Assembly: GCA_027605045.1 (NCBI GenBank)
Contig: JAQFWX010000029.1
Span: 1-64,000, forward strand
DNA length: 64,000 nt
Source of the DNA: Phallus indusiatus
Taxonomy: Eukaryota; Basidiomycota; Agaricomycetes; Phallales; Phallaceae
Reading direction: 5' to 3'
Shown piece by piece: positions 47,788 to 57,878 of the stretch. The position numbers and the translations under genes are program-made. The notes under the pieces are model-generated. The model did not search any database. It saw only the letters and a list, made by a program, of their open reading frames with translations, and was not told the DNA's origin. Position 1 is the first letter of the stretch; each line of letters starts with the position of its first letter.

Positions 47788-48540
47788 TGTAAGGGTACGA
47801 TCGTTGTTAGGGCGACTCAGGGCACACACCTAGAGGAGGGAAAACCTAAGATCTATTGAGGGGCAGCGACTAACTACTCACCTAGAGGAGGGAAAACCTA
47901 AGAGAACAAGCTTAGGTATCCCCCTCTAGGGAAAACGCATATAAGTACAGGATACGAAGCGCTCGACTGATCCCCATGGGATCCGAGGAGATACAGACAG
48001 AAATCGAGGAAAATCGAAGAGATCGAAAAATTGAGAAAACGATGGAACTAATGGAAACGACAAAATACGGGAAATGGAGGAAATCGTAACACGAAATGAA
48101 ACCGAAAGAAATCGAAGAAATCGAATAATCGGAAAAGGCGCTAGCGTACCGTGACAATCGTTCAGTAGTTAGCTTAAGGATCAGACGGAGTATAACCCAG
48201 TAGCCCAATCTATAATAGCGCAAGGAACTACTCTTACGCGCACAGGTGTATATATATACATGAGTACGTTATCTCTACCAATAACGGTCAGGTGCTATAT
48301 CTACCAATAGGAAAGGAGGTAGTCGATGGCGAATAGGAAAGCATGAGAAAGAGGAAGATGGTGACAGAATGGAAGTGTATGGAGAAACAGTGAAAGTACG
48401 GGAGAATACGGGAGGATAATACGGACCGGCATACCGGGTACCATACGATGGATATGATAACGCGTAGGTCAGCATATACGTCTATACTATACGCACAGTA
48501 TACTAGATTAGTCCTAATGGTCCTAGCACGTACCCTGACA
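47788..48540 (+). mobile_element. Solo LTR, family B, interrupted by a family C LTR
   Basis: The family-B LTR starts tgtaagggtacgatcgt at 47788, is interrupted at 47805-48156, resumes with atcgttcagtagttagc and ends tcctagcacgtaccctgaca at 48540. The flanks are ttcac (47783-47787) and ctcac (48541-48545), a 5-bp duplication with one mismatch. Its sequence is nearly the same as the intact copy at 48858-49253. Confidence 0.8.
47805..48156 (+). mobile_element. Solo LTR, family C, nested in family B
   Basis: 352 bp beginning tgttagggcgactcagggca and ending gcgtaccgtgaca, with perfect 5-bp duplications atcgt (47800-47804 and 48157-48161). It shares the TGTTAGGG start, a doubled cctagaggagggaaaaccta motif, the agaacaagcttagg string and the end with families A and B, but is otherwise distinct. 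Confidence 0.85.
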
Positions 48541-48857
48541 CTCACCTCTTATTATTCATCAGTGTAGAAGCTCAGATCTGGTTCACCCTGGGATCATGTT
48601 CGGAGAGAAAGTCTATATCGAGGAGAAACTAGACTGGTTTACAGTTGTTAATGTGTATTCGACACCAGAATCAGCTATACGAGACTCGTATCGAATATGG
48701 TTAGCAACTCAAGATGGATTTGAATTCACGTTTTTAGTGCTGGATGTGCCAAGTTGATGGGTAATCATGAAGGGCATGAATACTCAAAGACTCAGCCCTT
48801 ACAGACCTGCGAATTTAATCCCAGAAGATACCCCACCATCACGATTCTCTCCACTTT

Positions 48858-49253
48858 TGTAAGGGTACGATCGTTCAGTAGTTAGCTTAAGGATCAGACG
48901 GAGTATAACCCAGTAGCCCAATCTATAATAGCGCAAGGAACTACTCTTGCGCGCACAGGTGTATATATATACATGAGTACGTTATCTCTACCAATAACGG
49001 TCAGGTGCTATATCTACCAATAGGAAGGAAGGTAGTTGATGGCGAATAGGAAAACATGAGAAAGAGGAAGATGGTGACAGAATGGAGGTGTACGGAGAAA
49101 CGGTGGAAGTACGGGAGAGTACGGGAGGATGATATGGACCGGCATACCGGGTACCATACGATGGATATGATAACGCGTAGGTCAGCATATACGTCTATAC
49201 TATACGCACAGTATACTAGATTAGTCCTAATGGTCCTAGCACGTACCCTGACA
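48858..49253 (+). mobile_element. Solo LTR, family B
   Basis: 396 bp, tgtaagggtacgatcgttca to gtaccctgaca, flanked by perfect 5-bp duplications acttt (48853-48857 and 49254-49258). It is the cleanest family-B reference in the window and aligns with 47788-48540 and, in reverse, with 56186-57418. Confidence 0.88.
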
Positions 49254-49674
49254 ACTTTCACCTCAAACTTCTCCGATACAATCCTCCCCTTCCCTTCCCA
49301 GCTCCTCTTCCCCTACCAAGCGATCCTTCCAAAAGATCCGATGAGTTTGTTCCAACATTTTTGGACGAACCTAGAACAATAAAGATAGCATACGAGGCAA
49401 AAACAATCAGATCCACTTACTTTTCTTCTTCTTTCTTGGACAGTTCCCTTAGCACTTCTCTTCATCTTGTCATCCCAATATATCGTACAATAACGAAAAC
49501 TCACAAAATCCTACTCCTTATTTACAACTTCCCTTCTTCCCCTTTACATTCCGTTCTTCTCTTTGAACCAGTCCAAATCCAGGCTTTCTCACCATTATCC
49601 GTGTCTACAATACACTCGTTCCCGAAATCAACATTGATCCTAATACCATACTCCCCACGACACCACCCCCTGCG

Positions 49675-50248
49675 ATGGAAGTAACTGTTCCATATGACGA
49701 TTTAGAACTAGGATACCCACGAGCCTTAACTCTATACGAACGAACCAACATCAATGTCATGCACGAGTCATATGAGTTTGTCGGGTTCTGTAACGTTTCG
49801 TTACAGTTTACGATTAGCCCGGTTCTTACGGACTCACAACAAACAGTATAAAGCTGTATATTTGCAAGTGCAGGTAAGAAAGGCTACCGGCACCTTTACC
49901 ATTACACGGTATTTACAGGTGTGACGGCACCTATGTATGTTACATAATACTAGATACTTGGGCAGACGACGATCGTCTGCATATAAACGTATATACGAGT
50001 ATGCACTATGATTAATAGTAATCCGCTGCTCATAGTGGAACCGTTACAGGTTCCTAACTGCTCAACGGGATGGAATAGTCATATGGAGATTATTTTTTCA
50101 TCATTGGTTCTATGGTTACATACAGTTCTTATTTGTTGATGCCCCTTTTTCTGCCATGCCATCTCCCCCAGACTTTTCTGAAGCTCGTACGCACCCTTTA
50201 CCCACTTATCAAGAAGTGGAAAGTGATCTATTCAAAGATCTGAGGTGA
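49675..50248 (+). pseudogene. Second unrecognised ORF, interrupted by a solo LTR
   Basis: The segments 49675-49788 and 50054-50248 join in frame when the LTR at 49789-50048 and one copy of its ggttc duplication are set aside. The result is 102 codons plus TGA, starting MEVTVPYDDLELGYPRALTL and including FVGFLTAQRDGIVIWRLFFH across the junction. The frame is also open upstream of 49675 and continues about 28 codons after the TGA. No domain was recognised. It may belong to the same old gene or element as 46455-48757. Confidence 0.45.
49789..50048 (+). mobile_element. Solo LTR, family E
   Basis: 260 bp, starting tgtaacgtttcgttacagtt and ending gtggaaccgttaca, flanked by perfect 5-bp duplications ggttc (49784-49788 and 50049-50053). 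The ends carry the inverted repeat tgtaacg/cgttaca. It is short and unrelated to families A-D. Confidence 0.82.
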
Positions 50249-50359
50249 CCATCGATTCCTAGTCCTACCATCATTCTTCCACTGCCACGGAGAAGCCGAT
50301 CCCAGCAGCCAGGGCCAGATCAGTCAGAAGAATAAGATGGAAAGGTATGGTACAGGATA

Positions 50360-50759
50360 TGTTAGGGCTACTCAGCTCAGACTAGAGGGAGGGGATCCTA
50401 AGTGAATATATTGGAAGGGAAACTAACTACTCACCTAGAGGGAGGGGATCCTAAGAGAACAAGCTTAGGGACCCTCACTCTAGGGACAGCGACTATATAC
50501 ATGAAAAACGATAGCGCGGCGTGCGGCTCTGACACAGCTAAGTGCCAGACGCCCGAACCGAACATAAGCGACGTGACGCCGTAGGCGTCACGCCGGGTAC
50601 GAGCGCGCGACGCGCGCAAGTAGAGAAAGTGGAATAGGGACAGAGGGAGCGAACGGAGGGTGGAGGTAATATATGGGAAATGTCAATAAAGTAGAGGGGA
50701 ATATATACCGATGATAATAAATGAGGAAAAGTAAGGGGACGCGGTAGCGTACCCTGACA
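50360..50759 (-). repeat. Left LTR (3' LTR with respect to coding strand)
   Basis: 400 bp; reads tgttagggctactcagctca on the plus strand and ends gtaccctgaca. It contains one copy of the unit starting gtgaatatattggaaggg that is present twice in the other LTR. It is adjacent to the polypurine tract. Confidence 0.92.
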
Positions 50760-50771
50760 CCACCCCCCCCT

Positions 50772-53700
50772 TCAACGAGGCGGCGTCCCGATGCCTGTAG
50801 CCTCGACTAATGATACTTGCAACTTGGAAAAGTCGAACCGAGGGCGGCGATGGAAAAGAAGACCATTTATCGAGCGTGGCGCGCTCGGGTGTTCGTGGTG
50901 GAACTGCTTAATGAGATCCGGGGCTGCAATATTCGACTCGGGTTCCCACTGATCATGCTCGGGACCATAGCCTTCCCAACGCACCTTATATTCGAGTCGT
51001 CTCCGGAATACCCGACTGTCTAAAATCCGTTCCACGACGTAATGCTCACCGTCATCTCTGACCTCCGGAGGAGGGGGAGCCCTGACGCGACGACCCGGGA
51101 TTGTATCTTCAACCTTTGGACGCAACTTCCCGACATGGAACACTGGATAAAGCCTTGACATCGACAGTGGTAAACGCAGCTTGTATGCGTGTGATCCGAC
51201 CTTGCTGACTATCGGAAAAGGCCCCAAGTACCGGTGCGATAACTTGGCGGAGGGCCTGGTGGTACAAATGTCGCTCGAATCGAGGTATACCTTGTCGCCA
51301 ACCTTGTATTCAGGTGCCGGGATGTGTTTCCGATTGTAGTACTTGGCCATCTCGTCCTTCAACTTGGCTATGGCAGCCTTGGCTTCCTCTATCGTCGACT
51401 CCATACGTGTCTTGAACTCGTTGACAGATTCGATCTTCGAGTTGGCAACCAGCGGTTCGAATCCCATACGAGGATGTCATCCAGTGTCGAGTTCGAATGG
51501 TGTCGCGCGCGTTGCTGAGTGTACGTGGTTGTTATATGCGAACTCAGCCAAGGGCAGTATCTGGTCCCAGTCGTCCTGTCGCTCGGAGGTGAAAAGTCGA
51601 AGGTACTGTTCGACTTCTGCATTGACACGCTCTGTCTGACCATCGGTTTGAGGATGATATGCTGTAGAGGGTGCAAGCCGTATGCCAAGGAGCCTAGAAA
51701 GCTCCTGCGTGAAGCGGGACGCGAACTGGGGGCCCCTGTCAGAGATCACCTTCATGGGGAGACCATGGAGCTTCCAGACGTGTTGAAGGTACAGACGGGC
51801 CAGACCTGTCGCGTCAAGTGTCGTAAATGTCGGCACAAAATGGACCCGTTTGGTGAGAGAGTCGACAACAGAGAGGATCGCGTCGAAACCGTTGGATTCT
51901 GGCAGCTCTACGATGAAGTCGACTGAGATGTGTTCCCAGGGTTGACTTGGCACTTCTGTGGGTCGGAGAAGGCCATAGGGAGCATGACGAGACGGTTTCG
52001 TACGTAGGCACATATCGCAGGCCTCAACATAGCGTTGGACATACCTAGAGACACCTGGCCACCAGAAAGTGCGCGAAACGAGCTCGAGAGTCTTGAAACG
52101 ACCCGGGTGACCACCGAGTTTGGTGTCGTGATGTCTGGAAAGGATTTTCCGACGCAACTCGTCCACGTTTGGCACGTAAACCTTGCCACGATAATAAAGG
52201 AGGTCCTGATCCTCGAACCATTCCGATGAGTGAGCTGAGCGACCACCTAGGGCATGAAGTGTTGCAACGGCTTTTGACATGCTATCCTCGACCTTGCCTT
52301 CTCGATTGGCCTTGCGAATCTGGCGTAAAAGGTCCTCCTCCTCCCCCTTAAGACGGAATGTCTGCAGAGCATTGATTGCAAACATTTCGGGTCGGATTAG
52401 GGTGACGCCACGATTGTCGTCCTTTCCCGAGCCATGATCTGGGCGACGGGATAGGCCATCAGGTTTACCCATCGACTTACCCGGTATATGCTGTAGGGTG
52501 AAGTCGAATCGTGAGAGATATACTGACCATCTAGCTTGACGACGATTGAGGTTACGCGCGGACATGAAATACTTGAGATTCTTGTGATCAGTCCGTATGT
52601 CGATAGGGTGAGATGCGCCTTCTAGAAAGTGTCGCCATTCCTCCAAAGATCGTATAATAGCCAACATCTCCTTGTCGTGAATCTCGTAGTTGCATTCGAC
52701 AGGGCTAAGGGCCTTCGAGAAGAATGCAACAGGGTGCCATTTACCATCCTCGTTCGACAACTGTGAAAGAACTGCGCCTGTTGCGAAGTCGGAGCTATCT
52801 GCTTCAACCCGGTAAGGATTAGCGGGGTTGGGAATGAGGAGAATGGGGGCAGAGGTGATCGACAACTTCAGAGTATCGAAAGCATGCTGACAAGTGTCGG
52901 ACCAGACGAAGGGTGTATCTTTCTTGGTTAACCCGAACATGGGATTGGCAATACGTGCGAAGTCCTTGATAAACCGGCGATAAAAGTTGGCGAAACCTAA
53001 GAAGGACTGAACCTCAGTGACATTCTTCGGGACAGGCCAGTCTCTGACACCTGAGACTTTCGTGGGGTCCATCTCGACGGTGTTCTCGGAAATGACGACG
53101 CCTAGGTACTCGATCTTAGTCCGGCAAAACTCACATTTCTCTGCCTTGAGATAAAGCTTGTGCTCACGAAGACGTTCGAGAACGCGTCGAGTGACCTGGT
53201 CATGCTGTTCCTGATTTCGAGTGTAGATGAGGATGTCGTCGATATAGACGGCAACAACACCCTCTGAGATCATGTCTTCAAAGATCTCGTTCATCATCGT
53301 CTGGAAGGTGGCAGGACTGTTAGTGAGACCAAAGAACATCACCAAGGGCTCGAAAAGGCTGCGGTTGGTGCGGAAAGCAGCCTTCCACTCATCTCCTTCC
53401 TTTATCCGTACATTATTGTAGCCCCAGCGCACGTCCAGTTTGGTAAAGTACCGGGCACCCTGCAGCTTATTGATGAGCTCAGAGATCAGAGGTAGCGGGT
53501 AGCGATTTTTGATTGTCATGGCATTCAATGCGCGATAGTCTTGAATAAGACAGAGAGAGCCATCTTTCTTCTTGATGAAGAATACTGGGGACGCCATGGG
53601 CGACTTCGAGGGTCGGATTCGTCCAGATGCAAGGTTTTCTTCCAGAAACGCATCTAACTCGGCCTGTTCGTTAGGTGACAATGGGTAGATCTTACAAGAC

Positions 53701-54716
53701 TTAGGCTCAGAACCCGGCACAAGCTCTATCAGGTGGTCCCACTTCTTCGACTGCGGCAATGAGTCGAACGACTCCTTCGAAAAAATGTCGGCAAAGTCGT
53801 GGAACATCTCTGGCACGATATCCCGAAAGCCTTTGGGTGCTGGTGCATCTGCATTGTTGGCGTGGGCCTGCGCCAGTCGCTGGGAGATGGTCTCGGTGGC
53901 ATATATGCGGTGAGTGTCGGGCTCATCGGGTAGCATTGATATCGCGAACAGTCGATCACCTTCCTCAATCTCAGACTCGACGTCAACCAGGTCTGGTATG
54001 TCAGGATCATCGCCCTTGGTGTCGTCAAGCTCTGGTAGAGGTGCGCGCCGGATCTGTTGGAATGCATGCTTAGAGAGCTTACCCGCTGGCCAGCGTGGAG
54101 CGCAAGACCGACAACTGGGGCTACAGCGCATGAACTCCACTTGACCCGTCGTGTAGTCTATGACGGGATTGTGAGCCTTGAACCACGGTAATCCAAACAA
54201 GACGGGATACTTGAGGGAGGTAACAGCAAATAGGGTGCGTTCGGAGTGATCTCGAAAGCGAACAACGAGGTCGACGACGTGGGTGATAGAACCAGCATGG
54301 TTGGGTGTACCGTCGACGTTAAACACGGGAATGGGTTTAGCAAGATGTACGGAGGGAAGCCGATGTTTGTCGACAAAGTCGCGGTCGAGGAACATACCGC
54401 TAGCTCCAGTGTCCAACATGGCCTTGCTGTGCAGCAGGGCTCCAGTGTCAACACTTTGCAGCTCTACAGGGATCTCCAGCTTCTGCGTACCGGCGGTAGC
54501 TGCGAGTCGGTATTCCTTTGGCAATGCACGACGTTGAGAAGGCGACAGCATACATGGGGTTGAAACAGAGCGTGTAGCAGGTGGAGGCGATTCTTTGGTT
54601 TTAGCAGGGGATGCAGCAGGGGTAGTTAGATTCGAATCAGGAGTGTCATTTTGTTCGCGATCTATGTACAAAATGTCGAATCTATTAGATGTCGGCAACG
54701 AGGGTGCATCTATCAC
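50772..54716 (-). CDS. pol: Gypsy pol polyprotein, split by one in-frame TGA
   Basis: The reading frame 54716-51477 encodes an aspartic protease (AMLDTGASGMFLDRDF), reverse transcriptase (KKKDGSLCLIQDYRALNA; RWGYNNVRIKEGDEWKAAFR; catalytic YIDDILIY), RNase H (VEADSSDFATGAVLSQ; TDHKNLKYF), the integrase zinc-binding domain (HPGRFKTLELVSRTFWW; CDMCLRTK) and the integrase core with SVDFIVELP, SDRGPQFASRF and HPQTDGQTERVN. A TGA at 51477-51479 interrupts the frame right after ELDTG; the same frame continues HPRMGFEPLVAN, YNRKHIPAPEYKVGDKVYL, and a chromodomain (YVVERILDSRVFRRRLEYKV, RWEGYGPEHDQWEPESNI) to the stop at 50772. The TGA could come from CGA by CpG deamination. The protein begins in a frame one base behind gag, immediately at the gag stop, and lacks an obvious ATG, so expression would need recoding at the junction. 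The element is probably inactive as a result of the internal stop. Confidence 0.92.
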
Positions 54717-56023
54717 TCATCGCCGTTTTGAAAATCCTCTACCTCTGCTGCAGCTACAGTCTCCCCCTCTGTCAGAGCGGAGTCACCACGCGTCTGGGCT
54801 TCTAACGCGTCTTTCTGGGCTAGCAGGTGTGCGATACTGTCGTCTAGTTCATCTGGCTGAAGATACCGAATGTCATATGCACGAGGGCATTCGCGAGCCC
54901 AATGGCCTGCTGCTCCACAGTGACGACACCTGGTGGATTCTGGGCCAGCACGTCGACGGGCAGCATCAACGTCCATCGGATCATGCCTAACCTGGGGTGC
55001 AGGAGCAGGAGCCGCAGGTCTTGGAGGTAACACGAGCATGATTTGAGATGCTGGCCTGGGAGGTGGATAGGGAGGAGCCTGATAGGAAGGGGCAGGGGGC
55101 CTCCTCTGGATCTGTAGGGCCTGGTATGACGGGAAGGGGTTAGGACAGGATTGGTTAATGGAGGTAGCTACGGGATTTGTCTGAGTCGTCCCAGAGCCTA
55201 CAAGTTGACGGCGAGCAGCGGTGAAGGCCTCGTTGGCACGCCTGTCCATATCAAACATACGCGCCTGCCGGATCCAGCCCTCGTAGTCGTGAAGCGCGGG
55301 TCGGTCCTTCATTGTCGCTACTAGAGACGCAATTGCCGGGTCTAGACCGTTACGAAAGTATGTGTTAATGGCGAGTCCTTCCGTGAAGCCAGCATGCTCA
55401 ATGAGAACGCGAAAGGCATCTACATATTCTTCCACAGTCCTGTTGCCTTGGACATAGCGGTTGGAGTAGAGGGAGTTGATGGCGTCTTCTTGCTCGGATT
55501 GTGGAAAGAAATCCGCCTTGAATCTTTCCCGAAAAGCGTCCCAGTCAGCAAAGGGCTTCTCTCCTCTTTGATACCTTTTCAGCATTGATTTGCTGAAGGT
55601 GAGGGCGCGGCCTTCATTCATGTACGACATCGCCCAGCCGATCTTGAGTTCATCAGTCTCGAAGTCACGACTGCATATACTCATGTAGAACTCGACAGTG
55701 TTCCAAAAGGCGCGACCCTTGGAGCGATCCCCGTCGAACGAAGGAGGTACAGCAGGTCGGGTATTTCGGGAAGAGCGTGAACTGGCTTGATGCTCAGGAG
55801 CCGGTGGTTGTACAGACGAGGACGCGTCGCCCACAGGGAGGTTTTGGGTTGGAGCAGCTCTAGCCGCGTCTCGGATGCTCTGCAGCACTTCAATCATCTG
55901 TGAGGCCTGGGATTCCTGTCTTGCCATGCAGGCATCCATTTCCGCGAATTGCCGCATAATAATAGTCGCCACATCGTTGAGGGTGACGAGTGGGGGTGCA
56001 GAGGGTGGAGGAGAAGAGTCCAT
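54713..56023 (-). CDS. gag: Gypsy gag polyprotein
   Basis: The likely start is the ATG at 56023-56021 (MDSSPPPSAPPLVTLNDVAT); the frame is open further upstream only into the inserted LTR. A retrotrans_gag-like capsid domain includes FDGDRSKGRAFWNTVEFYMS, WAMSYMNEGRALTFSKSML, FADWDAFRERFKADFF and NRTVEEYVDAFRVLIEHAGF. The C-terminal half is proline-rich and ends with one CCHC zinc knuckle, CRHCGAAGHWARECP, that binds RNA. The stop is at 54713-54715. The length, about 436 residues, is normal for fungal chromoviruses. The frame is intact. Confidence 0.9.
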   Translation of the reverse strand: MDSSPPPSAPPLVTLNDVATIIMRQFAEMDACMARQESQASQMIEVLQSIRDAARAAPTQNLPVGDASSSVQPPAPEHQASSRSSRNTRPAVPPSFDGDRSKGRAFWNTVEFYMSICSRDFETDELKIGWAMSYMNEGRALTFSKSMLKRYQRGEKPFADWDAFRERFKADFFPQSEQEDAINSLYSNRYVQGNRTVEEYVDAFRVLIEHAGFTEGLAINTYFRNGLDPAIASLVATMKDRPALHDYEGWIRQARMFDMDRRANEAFTAARRQLVGSGTTQTNPVATSINQSCPNPFPSYQALQIQRRPPAPSYQAPPYPPPRPASQIMLVLPPRPAAPAPAPQVRHDPMDVDAARRRAGPESTRCRHCGAAGHWARECPRAYDIRYLQPDELDDSIAHLLAQKDALEAQTRGDSALTEGETVAAAEVEDFQNGDE

Positions 56024-56185
56024 GAGAGAGAGAAAGGAAAATGGGGTTTTTAAGAAGGAGCAGAGGGGTCGATTATAGACGGGACTCGAAGGAAAAATAC
56101 GACACTGCGATAGTCGGTGTCGAGCGCGATTTTTCGATAGCGAGTGTCGATAAAAACGACCAGTCTGCGAGTAGAAGCTTGTTCT

Positions 56186-57418
56186 TGTCAGGGTACGTCC
56201 TAGGTTCACGGTCATTCTAGTATATTAGCGTAGTATAGTATAACCTACTTAGATGCCTACGCGCTCTACGTCGGTCATATGGTACCCAGTATACCGGTCC
56301 GTACTTCCCTCGCGTATTCTCCCGAACTCTCCCCGTTTCTCCGTTCGCTTCATTCTGTCACATCTCCCTCCTTCTCTACACTGGAGACATTGTAGGGTTT
56401 GACCAAAAAAAGGATCCTAATAAAATTATGGTTCGAGGTATAGGCATATGACAATTCACTAAGTTGTAATATTATATTATAACTAATACTCAGATTAAGG
56501 GATTCTGACTTGAAAAATTGTCAGTATGTTGCTATTTTTATCTTAGTTAAATTCTGTAATAATTTTTACTTATATAATACTATCAATCACTTTTTCTATT
56601 CAATCAAACAGTATACAAAGTAAAATATATATTATTATTAACCATAGCAGAAAATTATATAATAAAGTTAATATAATTACTTATCAATATAAGTTTTTAT
56701 CATAATTTTGAGGGAGTGAGAAATACTGAGTTTCTATGTAATTAAAACTTAAAGTCACAGTATGTGACATTAGAGTTTTCTCAAGATTTTCCAGAAATCC
56801 ATGTATTATTAAGGTTTTCCTAGGAAAACTCTGATATTACACAGTGTAATCTCATGCTTAAAATTAAGGTTTTTCCATGCATCTGAATTATAATAGAAAT
56901 ATATTTTCACAATAAATATAAAAAAGATTTTAAGAACATTCTTCAATATGGATGATGATAATGTAAGTTTCATTCTATTCATTATTTCACTGAATGGATA
57001 ACATTGATCATAGGCTTATATGATAAAGAATTATTACATAATTTAACCAAGATAATTATAGCAGTATACTGACAATTTTCCAAACCAGAATCTCTTGACC
57101 TGAGTATTAATCATAATATGATTTTGCAATTTGGTAAATTGTCAATAGCCTATGCCTCAAACCATGATTTTCTTAGGATCCTTTTTTTGGCTAAACCCTA
57201 CAATGTCTCCAGTGCTATGTCGTTCGTATGTCCTCGACTGCCGACTCTTCCTATTGGCAGATAATGCACTTGATAGCTATTGGTTAGAGATAGCGTAATC
57301 ATGTATATATACTTCCGTGCGCGCATGAGTAGCTCCTTGCGCTATTATAGACTGGGTTACTGGGTTATAGTAGCAGTCTGATCCTCAAGTCTAATCGCTG
57401 AACGATCGTGCCCTAACA
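56186..57418 (-). mobile_element. Solo LTR family B inserted in the gypsy 5' leader
   Basis: It is a family-B LTR in reverse orientation to those at 47.8-49.3 kb, with plus-strand ends tgtcagggtacgt and gatcgtgccctaaca, flanked by perfect 5-bp duplications gttct (56181-56185 and 57419-57423). Setting it aside leaves the gypsy 5' leader only a few bases from the LTR end, as expected for a primer-binding region. Without the 836-bp inner element and its 3-bp duplication it is 394 bp, the same as the other family-B copies. Confidence 0.88.
56379..57214. mobile_element. CACTA-like non-autonomous element, 836 bp
   Basis: Both ends start cactggagacattgtagggt when read inward, and the inverted repeats extend about 155 bases with roughly four-fifths of positions alike (shared landmarks aaaaaaaggatccta, ggcatagg-type, attgtcagtat). 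A 3-bp duplication cta flanks it (56376-56378 and 57215-57217). Its interior is strongly AT-rich and no reading frame is present. The CACTG terminus and 3-bp duplication point to the CACTA/CMC superfamily. It interrupts the family-B LTR between its matched halves. Confidence 0.8.
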
Positions 57419-57425
57419 GTTCTAC

Positions 57426-57878
57426 TGTTAGGGCTACTCAGCTCAGACTAGAGGGAGGGGATCCTAAGTGAATATATTGGAAGGGAAACTAACTACTCAC
57501 CTAGAGGGAGGGGATCCTAAGTGAATATATTGGAAGGGAAACTAACTACTCACCTAGAGGGAGGGGATCCTAAGAGAACAAGCTTAGGGACCCTCACTCT
57601 AGGGACAGCGACTATATACATGAAAAACGATAGCGCGGCGTGTGGCCCTGACACAGCTAAGTGCCAGACGCCCGAACCGAACATAAGCGACGTGATGCCG
57701 TAGGCGTCACGCCGGGTACGAGCACGCGACGCGCGCAAGTAGAGAAAGTGGAATAGGGACAGAGGGAGCGAACGGAGGGTGGAGGTAATATATGGGAAAT
57801 GTCAATAAAGTAGAGGGGAATATATACCGATGATAATAAATGAGGAAAAGTAAGGGGACACGGTAGCGTACCCTGACA
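57426..57878 (-). repeat. Right LTR (5' LTR with respect to coding strand)
   Basis: 453 bp; same ends as the left LTR but with the 53-bp unit (gtgaatatattggaaggg to gaggggatcctaag) present twice. Substitutions relative to the left LTR are transitions, most of them at CpG sites. Confidence 0.92.

Larger units (their letters stand above)
46455..48757 (+). pseudogene. Unrecognised ORF interrupted by three solo LTRs
   Basis: The segments 46455-46582, 47285-47350, 47753-47787 and 48546-48757 lie between solo LTR insertions. If each LTR and one copy of its target duplication are set aside, they form one frame of 146 codons starting MTTFTFHYSSSISLPIPN, with later segments including YDLDLNMTLYTYSSQY, EKVYIEEKLDWFTVV and FEFTFLVLDVPS. 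The total length is exactly divisible by three. After the TGA at 48755-48757 the same frame stays open for about 75 more codons (rich in Ser/Pro) across a further LTR. I recognise no domain; it may be an older transposon or a host gene. In its present form it cannot be translated in full. Confidence 0.55.
50360..57878 (-). mobile_element. Complete Ty3/gypsy chromodomain LTR retrotransposon
   Basis: The element is flanked by perfect 5-bp duplications ggata (50355-50359 and 57879-57883) and has two family-A LTRs (50360-50759 and 57426-57878). The coding strand is minus: gag (56023-54713), then pol with protease, reverse transcriptase, RNase H, integrase and chromodomain. A G-rich polypurine tract (complement of 50760-50773) adjoins the left LTR. 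A solo family-B LTR (56186-57418), itself carrying a DNA element, has inserted between the 5' LTR and gag. The two LTRs differ by a 53-bp tandem duplication and about five transitions, so the insertion is fairly recent. Internal order follows chromoviruses of basidiomycetes. Confidence 0.93.

Noticed and set aside
51452..51466. tRNA T-loop-like sequence (ggttcgaatccc)
   Set aside because: It lies inside the pol frame (codons for GFEP) and no acceptor stem, D arm or anticodon arm can be built around it.
54246..54990. Plus-strand frames over gag and pol
   Set aside because: They are antisense shadows of the strongly supported gag-pol frames.
56379..57214. AT-rich stretch considered as a centromere-like or mitochondrial insertion
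   Set aside because: Matching long inverted repeats and a 3-bp target duplication identify it as a DNA transposon.
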